64,000 nucleotides of DNA from Mycobacteroides saopaulense (GTDB taxonomy: Bacteria; Actinomycetota; Actinomycetes; Mycobacteriales; Mycobacteriaceae), in NCBI RefSeq assembly GCF_001456355.1, contig NZ_CP010271.1, positions 4,216,001-4,280,000 on the forward strand, read 5' to 3'. Under the pieces are notes generated by a model. It searched no databases and was not told the DNA's origin. It worked only from the letters and a program-made list of their open reading frames with translations. Shown piece by piece: positions 35,113 to 43,569 of this stretch. Every line of letters starts with the position of its first letter. Position 1 is the stretch's first letter. Both the position numbers and the translations under genes were made by a program.

Positions 35113-36566
35113 CCAATTACGACAAGCTCTTCATCGGTGGCGTCTGGACCGAGCCGGCCACCGACCAGGTGATCGAGGTCATCTCGCCCGCCACCGGCCA
35201 GAAGGTGGGCCAGTGTCCACTGGCCTCCCCCGCCGATGTCGATGCCGCGGTGAGCGCCGCCCGCCGCGCCTTCGACGACGGCCCGTGGCCCAAGCTGACC
35301 CCGCACGAGCGGCAGGCCGTACTGCAGAAGGCTGTGTCGCTGCTGGAGGCCCGCAAGGACGAGATCTGCAAGGCCATCGCCGACGAGACCGGTGCTCCTC
35401 CCATGGTCATCGAGACGCTGCAGTGGATGGGTGGCTTTGGCGCCATCCAGTACTACGCCAACGCCGCCGACGCCGTGAAGTGGAAGGAGCTGCGCAACGG
35501 CGCCTACGGCCAGACCGTGGTAACCCGCGAACCCGCCGGTGTGGTGGCCGCCATCGCGGCCTGGAACGTGCCATTGTTCCTGGCGCTCAACAAGATCGGA
35601 CCGGCCTTCCTCGCGGGCTGCACCGTGGTGCTCAAGCCCGCCGCGGAGACCCCGCTGTCGAGCTTCATCCTGGCCGAGGTGTTCGCCGAAGCGGGCGTGC
35701 CCGAGGGCGTGCTGTCGGTGGTGCCGGGTGGAGCCGAGACGGGCCGGGCGCTGACCAACGATCCCGACGTCGACGTGTTCAGCTTCACCGGCAGCACCGC
35801 CGTCGGCAAGGAAATTGCAGCGATCGCCGCCAAGAACCTCAAAAAGGTCACGCTGGAGTTGGGCGGTAAGTCCGCGGCCATCGTGCTGGAGGATGCCGAC
35901 CTGGCAGCAGCGCTGCCGATGCTGGTGTTCTCCGGCTTGATGAACGCCGGCCAGGGCTGCGTCAACCAGACCCGGGTGCTGGCACCGCGGTCGCGGTACG
36001 ACGAGGTGGTGGATGGCATCGTCGGCATGGTCTCGCTGATGGGTGTCGGCCTGCCCGACGATCCCGCCACGCAGGTCGGCCCGCTGATCACCGAGAAGCA
36101 GCGCGCCCGCGTCGAGGGCTACATCGCCAAGGGCATCGAGGAAGGCGCGCGGCTGGCCTACGGCGGCAAGCGCCCCGAGGGGTTGGACGGCGGATACTTC
36201 GTGCAGCCAACGATTTTCGCCGATGTCGAGAACTCGATGACCATCGCACAGGAGGAGATCTTCGGCCCGGTGCTGTCGATCATCGCCTACGACTCCGTCG
36301 ACGAGGCCATCAAGATCGCCAACGACTCCAACTACGGCCTCGCCGGCAGTGTGTGGACCACCGATGTCCCGAAGGGCCTGGAGGTGGCGGCGCAGATCCG
36401 TACCGGGACCTACGGCATCAACTGGTACGCCTTCGACCCCAGCTGCCCGTTCGGCGGCTACAAGCAGTCGGGTATCGGCCGAGAGAACGGGCCCGAGGGT
36501 ATCGAGGAGTACTGCGAGCTAAAGAGTGTGCTCCTGCCGATGGGGTACACCCTCGATTCGATCTGA
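35109..36566 (+). CDS. Aldehyde dehydrogenase (Rv0223c-like)
   Basis: NAD(P)-dependent aldehyde dehydrogenase, 485 residues. Motifs: AWNVPLFLALNKIGPAF with catalytic-site Asn, FTGSTAVG of the Rossmann fold, the general base in LELGGKSA, the nucleophile Cys in GQGCVNQT, and EEIFGPVLSI. Length and sequence match Rv0223c, and the gene lies downstream of the Rv0224c-like methyltransferase as in M. tuberculosis, but with two extra genes inserted between. ATG overlaps the previous stop (ATGA). Oxidises an aldehyde produced by, or fed into, the kinase/lipocalin pathway. A long hairpin follows the stop. Confidence 0.93.
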   Translation: MTNYDKLFIGGVWTEPATDQVIEVISPATGQKVGQCPLASPADVDAAVSAARRAFDDGPWPKLTPHERQAVLQKAVSLLEARKDEICKAIADETGAPPMVIETLQWMGGFGAIQYYANAADAVKWKELRNGAYGQTVVTREPAGVVAAIAAWNVPLFLALNKIGPAFLAGCTVVLKPAAETPLSSFILAEVFAEAGVPEGVLSVVPGGAETGRALTNDPDVDVFSFTGSTAVGKEIAAIAAKNLKKVTLELGGKSAAIVLEDADLAAALPMLVFSGLMNAGQGCVNQTRVLAPRSRYDEVVDGIVGMVSLMGVGLPDDPATQVGPLITEKQRARVEGYIAKGIEEGARLAYGGKRPEGLDGGYFVQPTIFADVENSMTIAQEEIFGPVLSIIAYDSVDEAIKIANDSNYGLAGSVWTTDVPKGLEVAAQIRTGTYGINWYAFDPSCPFGGYKQSGIGRENGPEGIEEYCELKSVLLPMGYTLDSI

Positions 36567-36571
36567 TCCGC

Positions 36572-36630
36572 CGACACGCCGTCTCCTGGCGGATACGTCT
36601 CGCACAAGTTCGCCACGAGACGGCGTGTCG
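36572..36630. terminator. Long hairpin after the aldehyde dehydrogenase gene
   Basis: A 59-nt hairpin. Perfect 14-bp arms CGACACGCCGTCTC (36572-36585) and GAGACGGCGTGTCG (36617-36630) continue, after one C-C mismatch, into TGGCG/CGCCA and a 19-nt loop. It begins 6 nt after the stop codon and ends 18 nt before the next gene on the same strand. It has no T tract, so it could be a mycobacterial-style terminator, an mRNA stabiliser or a REP-like repeat. Confidence 0.6.
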
Positions 36631-36647
36631 CTGGATAGGTTGGCGCA

Positions 36648-38000
36648 ATGTCGCTGACCGCACCCCCGGACGAGCCCCAACCCGCGCCTGTGTCCGGTCT
36701 CCGCAAGGTGGTTGCCGCGTCCATGGCGGGCACTGTCGTCGAGTGGTACGAGTTCTTCCTCTACGCCACCGCGGCCACCCTCGTCTTCAACAAGGTCTTC
36801 TTCCCCGCCACCGGGGACGACCTCGACAACATCATCAAGGCCTTCCTCACCTACGCGGTCGGGTTCGTCGCCCGTCCCATCGGCGGAATCGTGTTCGGGC
36901 ACTTCGGAGATCGCTACGGACGCAAACACCTGCTGCAGATCGCGATCGTGCTGGTGGGTGTCGCCACCTTCCTCATGGGTTGCCTGCCGACGTTCGCCCA
37001 GGTCGGCTACGCCGCCCCCATCCTGCTGGTGGTCCTGCGGTTCGTCCAGGGCTTCGCGGTGGGCGGCGAGTGGGGCGGCGCCGTGCTGTTGGTGGCCGAG
37101 CACTCTCCCGATTCACAACGCGGGTTCTGGGCCAGCTGGCCGCAGGCGGCGGTGCCGCTGGGCAACCTGCTCGCCACTCTGGTGCTGCTCACGTTGTCCT
37201 GGACCCTGTCGGACTCCGCGTTCCTGGCCTGGGGGTGGCGCGTCGGGTTCTGGCTGTCGGTCATCATCGTCGCGATCGGGTACTACATCCGTACTCGGAT
37301 ATCCGACGCGCCCATCTTCCACGAGGCCCGCAAGGAGATCGAGCAGAACAAGGCCAGCTCCTACGGGGTTGTCGAGGTGTTCCGCCGGTATCCGCGCGGC
37401 GTGTTCACCGCCATGGGCCTGCGGGTGGCCGAGAACATCCTCTACTACATGGTGGTCACCTTCTCGATCACCTATCTCAAGATCCAGCTGCACATGGACA
37501 CCAAACGAATCCTGTTGCTGCTCTTGATAGCTCACGTGGTTCAGGCGGTCGCGCTGCCGATCGTGGGCCGGTACACCGACATCGTCGGACGCCGTGCGCC
37601 GTACGCCCTCGGCGCGGTACTGGCCGCCGGGTGGGGCTTCATCGCGTTCCCGATGTTCAACACCCGCGACGACTGGGTGATCCTGGCGGCCATCGTGATC
37701 GGACTGCTCGTGCACTCATTGATGTTCGCCGGGCAACCCGCGATCATGGCCGAGATGTTCCCCACCCGCATGCGCTATTCCGGGGTGTCGGTGGGTTATC
37801 AGGTGACGTCGATCTTCGCCGGATCGCTGGCTCCGGTCATCGGCACCGCACTGCTGAGCAGGTACCACAGCTGGGTGCCGGTGGCGATCTACCTGGCAGC
37901 CGTCGCTCCGATCACGCTGTTCGCGGTGTGGTCACTGCCGGAAACCAGGGGCACCTCACTGCACGAGCTCGATGCCGCCGACAGGGCGCGATTACATTGA
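36648..38000 (+). CDS. MFS transporter, metabolite:H+ symporter (MHS) type
   Basis: Twelve-span major facilitator of 450 residues. MHS features: VVEWYEFFLYATAATLVF at span 1, FVARPIGGIVFGHFGDRYGRK (loop 2-3 signature), RFVQGFAVGGEWGGAVLLVAEH at span 4, and the repeat GRYTDIVGRR in the second half. Relatives transport alpha-ketoglutarate, shikimate, proline/betaine or other organic acids; the substrate cannot be told here. It is 4 nt upstream of the hydroxyisobutyrate dehydrogenase start, so uptake of a branched-chain or hydroxy acid for that enzyme is a fair inference. Confidence 0.9.
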   Translation: MSLTAPPDEPQPAPVSGLRKVVAASMAGTVVEWYEFFLYATAATLVFNKVFFPATGDDLDNIIKAFLTYAVGFVARPIGGIVFGHFGDRYGRKHLLQIAIVLVGVATFLMGCLPTFAQVGYAAPILLVVLRFVQGFAVGGEWGGAVLLVAEHSPDSQRGFWASWPQAAVPLGNLLATLVLLTLSWTLSDSAFLAWGWRVGFWLSVIIVAIGYYIRTRISDAPIFHEARKEIEQNKASSYGVVEVFRRYPRGVFTAMGLRVAENILYYMVVTFSITYLKIQLHMDTKRILLLLLIAHVVQAVALPIVGRYTDIVGRRAPYALGAVLAAGWGFIAFPMFNTRDDWVILAAIVIGLLVHSLMFAGQPAIMAEMFPTRMRYSGVSVGYQVTSIFAGSLAPVIGTALLSRYHSWVPVAIYLAAVAPITLFAVWSLPETRGTSLHELDAADRARLH

Positions 38001-38004
38001 CACC

Positions 38005-38949
38005 ATGACTGTGTCTGATTCTCTTCGCGCAAGCGGCTCATCGACCTATGGCTGGATCGGTTTGGGGAACATGGGCGGGCCAATGGCGGCCAACCTGGTA
38101 GCGGCCGGGCACACGGTGCGCGGTTTCGATCTCTCGGGTGACGCGTTGGCCGCCGCGGAGGCCAGGGGCGTGACCGCGGTGGAGGAGATCGCCGAGGTGC
38201 TGGCCGGCGCCGAGGTCGTGTTCACCATGCTGCCCAAGGGCGAGCATGTGCGCTCCGTGTTCGAAGGCCCCTACGGAATCTGGGAAAACGCCTCGCCGTC
38301 AACGCTTCTGGTGGACAGCTCCACCGTCGACATCGAAACCTCGCGATACTGTCACGCCGAATCGGCCCGGCGGGGGTTCCGATTCGTCGATGCCCCGGTC
38401 TCCGGCGGGATCAGCGGCGCGCAGGCCGCCACGCTGTGCTTCATGCTCGGTGGCGATCTCGAAAGTGCCGGTGCGGCAACCGACTACATCAAGCCCATGG
38501 CGGGACGAGTGATCCACGCGGGCGACGGCGGTGCCGGGGTGGCGGCCAAGATCTGCAACAACATGATGCTGTTCATCGACATGATGGCCAACTCCGAGGG
38601 CTCCCAGCTGGCCGAGCGACTCGGCCTGGATCCCAAGGTGTTCTGGGAAATCTGCTCGGTGTCCTCGGCGCGGTCCTGGGCGCAGCAGACTTGGTATCCG
38701 GTGCCAGACATCATCGAATCCGCTGCCGCCAACCGCAACTTCGATGCCACCTTCACTGTCGACTTGGCGCACAAGGATGCCCGCCTGGCGTTGGCCGCCG
38801 GAGAGGCGACCGGCGTCAAGCTGCCGGCCGCGACCATGGTGACCGAGCAGTTCCAGCAGCTCATCGACGAAGGACTGGGCGGCAAGGACTGCTCGCTGAT
38901 CGTCAAGTACGCCACACCCGACGGTTCGGCGCGCGGCTACGCGCCCTGA
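38005..38949 (+). CDS. mmsB: 3-hydroxyisobutyrate dehydrogenase-type oxidoreductase
   Basis: NAD-dependent beta-hydroxyacid dehydrogenase, 314 residues. The dinucleotide site is GWIGLGNMGGPMAANL (residues about 15-30). The substrate motif DAPVSGGISGAQAATL and the catalytic-Lys helix GGAGVAAKICNNMM follow. It matches MmsB of valine degradation, which converts 3-hydroxyisobutyrate to methylmalonate semialdehyde. The usual partner mmsA is not adjacent; instead it shares an operon with the MHS transporter (ATG 38005, 4-nt gap). The last 13 nt overlap the convergent ctaG-type gene. Confidence 0.88.
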   Translation: MTVSDSLRASGSSTYGWIGLGNMGGPMAANLVAAGHTVRGFDLSGDALAAAEARGVTAVEEIAEVLAGAEVVFTMLPKGEHVRSVFEGPYGIWENASPSTLLVDSSTVDIETSRYCHAESARRGFRFVDAPVSGGISGAQAATLCFMLGGDLESAGAATDYIKPMAGRVIHAGDGGAGVAAKICNNMMLFIDMMANSEGSQLAERLGLDPKVFWEICSVSSARSWAQQTWYPVPDIIESAAANRNFDATFTVDLAHKDARLALAAGEATGVKLPAATMVTEQFQQLIDEGLGGKDCSLIVKYATPDGSARGYAP

Positions 38950-39923
38950 CCCGGTTCCTCGCCGTGCAAGTGCCGCAAGAAGCGGTTATACGAAGCTAAT
39001 TCGTCTTCCTGACGGGCATCGTCGGCCTCGCGGGCCTCGGTTTCCTCCTGCTCCTCGCGCCGCCATCTGACGGCGAAGATCAGAGTGGTGGCGAGCGCGA
39101 TGGGCTCGCCGTACGACCAGGCCAGCGCGCCGGCCACCGCTTGATCCTTCACCGGGTCGACGCCCCACTCGGCCGGCGGGTTGGCGAAGAGGCCGATCAA
39201 CGGCCTGGGGGCCATCATCAGGACGACACCGATGAACACGTGCAGCGGCATCTCGACGAAGATGTCGAACATTCGACCCAGGTTGGTCTGCCGGATCGGC
39301 AGCGGATCGGTCGACAGGATCGGAATGGCGAATAGCAGGCCGCTGACCAAAAAGAAGATCTCTAATCCGTTGTGTCCCAACCAGGTAGCGGCAATAGTGT
39401 CGAACAACTGCGACAGGTACAGGCCGTAATAGCTGAAGAGGAACAGCGGGATGGTCACGGCGGGGTGCAGCAGGAATGCGGCGGTCCGGCTACGCAATCC
39501 GGCCAGCGCGGCGCCCAGCACTCGCCTGCCAAGCCCATGATGCGGCGTCGACCGCAGCAGCAGCCGCCCCGGCGAGCCCAGGATCAACAAGGGCGGCACC
39601 AGGATGGAGAGGGTGAGCTGCTGGAACATGAAGGCGCTGAACAGCCGGAAGCCGTAGCGCTCGATCGACAGCCCCATGACCGCGCCCAAGATCAGGCATC
39701 CGGACAGGAAGCACACCGTCGACCACCACGGCCAGGTGCGCCCCATCCGGCGCAGCCGGACCACGCTCGTCACGTACCAACCGGCCATCAGTACCGCGAC
39801 TACCGGCAGCACCGGGATGGTCGGCGGGTTCCATGCAAGCAGGGACCACACGGACGGGGGTTCGGCCGGGATACCGGTCAGCCCGGTGAAGATCGCCTGG
39901 TTCATTAATTGCATTATGCGCAT
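38937..39923 (-). CDS. CtaG-family cytochrome c oxidase assembly membrane protein
   Basis: Caa3-type CtaG membrane protein of about 328 residues with seven to eight spans. Family features include the W-S-T-V-C-F-L-S-G segment, FMFQQLTLSILVPPLLILG, LHVFIGVVLMM, and conserved His/Met residues thought to handle copper for cytochrome oxidase. The C-terminal tail (from about residue 285) is strongly acidic and lies in the cytoplasm. Three ATGs are close together (39923, 39914, 39905) with no clear ribosome site, so the start is uncertain by a few codons. Overlaps mmsB by 13 nt at the 3' end. Confidence 0.85.
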   Translation of the reverse strand: MRIMQLMNQAIFTGLTGIPAEPPSVWSLLAWNPPTIPVLPVVAVLMAGWYVTSVVRLRRMGRTWPWWSTVCFLSGCLILGAVMGLSIERYGFRLFSAFMFQQLTLSILVPPLLILGSPGRLLLRSTPHHGLGRRVLGAALAGLRSRTAAFLLHPAVTIPLFLFSYYGLYLSQLFDTIAATWLGHNGLEIFFLVSGLLFAIPILSTDPLPIRQTNLGRMFDIFVEMPLHVFIGVVLMMAPRPLIGLFANPPAEWGVDPVKDQAVAGALAWSYGEPIALATTLIFAVRWRREEQEETEAREADDARQEDELASYNRFLRHLHGEEPGQGA

Positions 39924-40058
39924 ATTTGAATGAACTGACCATTCGGGGTCGCAAGCGGCCGTTCATCTGCAGTTCGGATCGTCGCTAGCCAAACGGCACT
40001 GGTTCACAGCTTCGGTAACTAGGGTGCGCGACGGGTGGGGCAAACCACAGGAGGAACT

Positions 40059-40283
40059 ATGGCTGTATCCGTGAATCTCGAGAAGGCACTCGACAAGGCC
40101 TACGAGAACAAGGACCTCAAGGACGTCCTCGACGCACCCCCGTCGGCTCTCGCCGGTCTCACCGAGAAGCACGACGCGGCGCTGAAGGAGGCTCTGAACA
40201 TCTCCACCGTGCGCGAGCTGGGCACCAACAAGTACATCGCGGTCGCCGCGGCACTGGCCGCTCTGGAGGCCAAGACCGGCTAA
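40059..40283 (+). CDS. Small helical protein of unknown function (HhH-like)
   Basis: A 74-residue, all-helical, cytoplasmic protein with a strong ribosome site (CAGGAGG 4 nt before ATG 40059). The segment LNISTVRELGTNKYIAVAAA resembles a helix-hairpin-helix-like turn seen in small proteins such as DUF4332 members, a weak resemblance. No enzyme motif. It stands alone, with its own promoter region and a very strong terminator right behind, which suggests an abundantly transcribed gene. Function not known. Confidence 0.75.
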   Translation: MAVSVNLEKALDKAYENKDLKDVLDAPPSALAGLTEKHDAALKEALNISTVRELGTNKYIAVAAALAALEAKTG

Positions 40284-40294
40284 AACCCTGACCG

Positions 40295-40335
40295 AGAAGG
40301 CATCTGCGCAGACAACCACTGCGTAGATGCCTTCT
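40295..40335. terminator. Strong bidirectional terminator
   Basis: Sixteen-base arms AGAAGGCATCTGCGCA (40295-40310) and TGCGTAGATGCCTTCT (40320-40335) pair with one wobble around a 9-nt loop. It sits between convergent stops at 40283 and 40341, so it can serve both transcripts. Confidence 0.8.
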
Positions 40336-40340
40336 GGCCG

Positions 40341-41174
40341 TCAGCCGCGAAGCGCCTCCGCCAACGGCTCCAGCACGGCCGGGTCATACGGCGGGGGCAG
40401 GTAGATGATCGCCAGATCGAGGCCCTCGGCACCCAACGCGGCAGCCTCGTCGACAACCTTCGCGTAGTCGCGATCCTCGCCGAGCCTGATATGGGCCGAC
40501 AGCGTGATCTCGGCCGGATCCCGTCCGATGTCGCCGCAATGCGCGGCCAGCACATCGCGCTTGCGCGCGAACTCCTCGGGCGGTCCCCCCACGAAGTTCC
40601 AGTGCTGCGCGTACTTGGCGGTGATTCGCAGCGTCCGCTTCTCTCCGCTACCGCCGATGCAGATCGGCGGGTGCGGGCGCTGCGGACCCTTGGGCTCGTT
40701 GCGCGCGTCTTTCAGTTGGTAGAACTTGCCGTCGAAGTTCGTCGTCTCCTGGCTCAGCAGACCGGTGAGCACCTCGCAGGCCTCTTCGAACCGGTCGAAG
40801 CGCTCCTTGATGCTGCCCAGCTCGATGCCGTAGGCACCGGACTCTTCCTCGTTCCAGCCGGCGCCGATGCCCAGTTCCAGGCGGCCACCGGACACGATGT
40901 CCAGTGCCGAGGCCATGTTGGCCAGTACTGCCGGGTGCCGATAGTGGATGCCGGTCACCAACACCCCGACCCGTAGCCGCCGGGTGGCCTGCGCGAGCGC
41001 GGTGAGCGTTACCCAGCCCTCCAGGCACGGCCCGGTGGAGTCCGAGAAGATCGGATAGAAGTGGTCAAAGGTCCAACCGGACTCGAAGACGTCGATCTCG
41101 TCGGCCACCTTCCAGATGGCCAGCATGTCGTCCCAGGTGGTGTTCTGCGGAGATGTCTTGAACGCGAAGCGCAT
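40341..41174 (-). CDS. LLM-class, probably F420-dependent oxidoreductase
   Basis: Luciferase-like TIM-barrel oxidoreductase of 277 residues. Typical features: FESGWTFDHFYPI near residue 30, VGVLVTGIHYRHPAVLANMASALD, GRLELGIGAGWNEEE (phosphate-binding loop of F420 or FMN) and PPICIGGSGEKRTLRI. Mycobacteria mostly use F420 in this class, so F420 is the probable cofactor. Substrate unknown. It is convergent with the small helical gene and lies just downstream of pckA on the same strand; the 56-nt gap shows no terminator. Confidence 0.85.
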   Translation of the reverse strand: MRFAFKTSPQNTTWDDMLAIWKVADEIDVFESGWTFDHFYPIFSDSTGPCLEGWVTLTALAQATRRLRVGVLVTGIHYRHPAVLANMASALDIVSGGRLELGIGAGWNEEESGAYGIELGSIKERFDRFEEACEVLTGLLSQETTNFDGKFYQLKDARNEPKGPQRPHPPICIGGSGEKRTLRITAKYAQHWNFVGGPPEEFARKRDVLAAHCGDIGRDPAEITLSAHIRLGEDRDYAKVVDEAAALGAEGLDLAIIYLPPPYDPAVLEPLAEALRG

Positions 41175-41230
41175 TCCACAACCCTAGGCAGAATTCACCT
41201 GGAGTGTCGACCAGATCAGTTCGGAAACCG

Positions 41231-43051
41231 CTACCCGAGTCGTTGTTTCAGGGCGTCGAACTCGTCCTTGACGCCGGTCGGCAGCTTGTCGCCGATGAAC
41301 TCGAACCACTCCTCGATGAGTGGCAGCTCCGCGAGCCACTCGTCGTTGTTGACGGCCAGCGCCTCGGCCACGTCGGCCTCCTCGACGTCCAGACCGGACA
41401 GGTCCAGGTCCTCGACCCCCGGGACGGTACCGATCGGGGTCGACACACCGTTGGCACGGTGCTCGATCCGGTCGACGATCCACTTGAGCACGCGGCTGTT
41501 CTCACCGAATCCGGGCCACAGGAAGCGGCCGTCATCGCCACGGCGGAACCAGTTGACGAAGAAGACCTTCGGCAACTTGGACTCGTCGGCTTGCTTGCCG
41601 ACGCTGATCCAGTGGTTCAGGTAGTCACCGACGTGGTAACCCATGAACGGCAGCATCGCCATCGGGTCGCGGCGCACGGTGCCGACCTTGCCCTCTGCAG
41701 CCGCGGTCTGCTCCGAACCCAGTGTGCCGCCGATGAATACGCCGTGCTGCCAGTCGCGGGCCTCGGTCACCAGTGGCACGGTCGTCTTGCGGCGTCCGCC
41801 GAACAGGATCGCCGAGATCGGCACGCCCTGCGGGTCATCCCACTCGGGAGCCAGGATGGGGCACTGGGACATCGGGGTGCAGTAGCGCGAATTCGGGTGT
41901 GCCGCTTTGGTCTCGGTCTCCCGCAGGACCCAGTCCTGGCCCTTCCAGTCGATCAGGTGCTCCGGCTCGCCCTCCAGGCCTTCCCACCACACGTCGTTGT
42001 CATCGGTACGCGCGACGTTGGTGAAGACGGTGTTTCCGGCCTCGATGGTCTTCATGGCGTTGGGGTTCGAGCTCCAGTTGGTGCCCGGCGCCACGCCGAA
42101 GAAGCCGAACTCCGGGTTGACGGCGTACAGGCGGCCATCCTTGCCGAAGCGCATCCAGGCGATGTCATCACCCAAGGTCTCTGCACGCCAACCGGGGATG
42201 GTCGGCTGGATCATGGCGAGGTTGGTCTTGCCACAGGCCGACGGGAAGGCCGCAGCCACGTAGTAGGCCTTGTTCTCCGGCGAGATGAGCTTGAGGATCA
42301 GCATGTGCTCGGCGAGCCAGCCTTCGTCGTGAGCCATCGCCGAGGCGATGCGCAGCGAGTAGCACTTCTTGCCCAGCAGCGCGTTACCGCCGTAACCCGA
42401 CCCGTAGGACCAGATTTCGCGGGTCTCGGGGAAGTGGGTGATGTACTTGGTGTCATTGCAGGGCCACGGCACGTCTTGCTGGCCCGGCTCCAGGGGGGCA
42501 CCGATCGAGTGCAGGGCCTTGACGAAGAATCCGTCCTCGCCCAGCTTCTCCAATGCGGCGGCACCCATGCGGGTCATCACGCGCATGGAGACGACGACGT
42601 ACTCCGAGTCGGTGATCTCCACACCCAGCTTGGGATCGTCGGCGCCCAGCGGACCCATGCAGAACGGCACCACCCACATGGTGCGTCCGCGCATGCTGCC
42701 GCGGAAGAGCTCGGTCATGGTCCCGCGCATCTCGGTCGGGTCCACCCAGTTGTTGGTGGGGCCGGCATCCTCTTCGCGCTCGGAGCAGATGTAGGTCCGC
42801 GATTCCACGCGGGCGACGTCCGAAGGATCCGACAGCGCCAGGAACGAGTTGGGGTGCTTCTCGGAGTTGAGCCGCTGGAAGGTGCCCGCGTCCACCAGCT
42901 GCTGAGAAACGCGTGCGAACTCCTCATCGGAACCGTCAGCGAACACGACGCGATCAGGTTGTGTCAGCTCAGCGACCTCGCGAACCCAGGCGAGCAAGCC
43001 CGCGTGCTTCGTCGGAGCGTTGTCAAGACCGGGAATGGTCGCTGCTGTCAT
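41231..43051 (-). CDS. pckA: Phosphoenolpyruvate carboxykinase (GTP)
   Basis: GTP-dependent PEPCK, 606 residues, the same length as Rv0211. It interconverts oxaloacetate and phosphoenolpyruvate, the gateway of gluconeogenesis during growth on lipids. Motifs: substrate loop [14 protein letters not shown]-loop [10 protein letters not shown] with the catalytic Cys, metal-site GDDIAWMRF, and guanine-site region [18 protein letters not shown] 43051 is preferred over ATG 43060 because GAGGAG lies 9 nt upstream of the former and abuts the latter. Position next to the Rv0210/Rv0209-like genes matches M. tuberculosis. Confidence 0.97.
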   Translation of the reverse strand: MTAATIPGLDNAPTKHAGLLAWVREVAELTQPDRVVFADGSDEEFARVSQQLVDAGTFQRLNSEKHPNSFLALSDPSDVARVESRTYICSEREEDAGPTNNWVDPTEMRGTMTELFRGSMRGRTMWVVPFCMGPLGADDPKLGVEITDSEYVVVSMRVMTRMGAAALEKLGEDGFFVKALHSIGAPLEPGQQDVPWPCNDTKYITHFPETREIWSYGSGYGGNALLGKKCYSLRIASAMAHDEGWLAEHMLILKLISPENKAYYVAAAFPSACGKTNLAMIQPTIPGWRAETLGDDIAWMRFGKDGRLYAVNPEFGFFGVAPGTNWSSNPNAMKTIEAGNTVFTNVARTDDNDVWWEGLEGEPEHLIDWKGQDWVLRETETKAAHPNSRYCTPMSQCPILAPEWDDPQGVPISAILFGGRRKTTVPLVTEARDWQHGVFIGGTLGSEQTAAAEGKVGTVRRDPMAMLPFMGYHVGDYLNHWISVGKQADESKLPKVFFVNWFRRGDDGRFLWPGFGENSRVLKWIVDRIEHRANGVSTPIGTVPGVEDLDLSGLDVEEADVAEALAVNNDEWLAELPLIEEWFEFIGDKLPTGVKDEFDALKQRLG

Positions 43052-43203
43052 CGAGAGCATCTCCTCTGTGGGTACGCAGGGCCGCACGGGCGCAGGTGGG
43101 CACCTAGATATATGAGGTTAGCGCTGGCTCTGTTCAGCGTGAAACGGGGTTGGTGCGTATCCATCAATACACGCGCGTCGGCGCTCGTATTGGTGGGACC
43201 GAG

Positions 43204-43569
43204 TTACTTGCCGCCGACGCGGCCGTGCTCGATGAGCTCCCAGTGCGCACCCGCTCCGCGGGCCCAGGTCTCATATGTTCCGTCCGCCCCGAAGGTGGTC
43301 ACCTTGTCGGCGATGCCGTCCTCATCGAGGTCGGAGACAACGGAAAGCCCAGTCGATCCATCCGACGGATGCAGGGTGACGGTGTCGCCGATGCCGTCAT
43401 GATCGGTGTCGATGAGGTCCCTGCCCAGATCCACCAGCCCGCCGTCCGTCGGCAAGTACATGTGGTGATCGACGTGCAGATCCGGATTGAGGGCATGCCC
43501 GGGCTCGGGCACTCCTTCCTCCAGCCCCCCAAGGCCTCCACCGAAACCCTGGTCAAAACCGTCGATCAT
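43204..43569 (-). CDS. DUF6802-like protein with Asp-rich calcium-type repeats
   Basis: A 121-residue protein. After a Gly-rich N-terminus come two loops, DTDHDGIGDTVT (residues about 54-65) and SDLDEDGIADKVT (about 79-91), that look like dockerin or thrombospondin-3 calcium loops (DxDxDGxxD), each followed by a beta strand. No signal peptide is visible. Its ATG overlaps the stop of the upstream GTPase-like gene (ATGA), so it is the third gene of a coupled set. No counterpart is recalled at this position in M. tuberculosis. Function unknown; a calcium-responsive or adaptor role is a guess. Confidence 0.75.
   Translation of the reverse strand: MIDGFDQGFGGGLGGLEEGVPEPGHALNPDLHVDHHMYLPTDGGLVDLGRDLIDTDHDGIGDTVTLHPSDGSTGLSVVSDLDEDGIADKVTTFGADGTYETWARGAGAHWELIEHGRVGGK

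Noticed and set aside
36353..38008. A 551-codon plus-strand frame spanning the dehydrogenase end and the transporter
   Set aside because: Out-of-frame shadow crossing a clear gene boundary and a hairpin.
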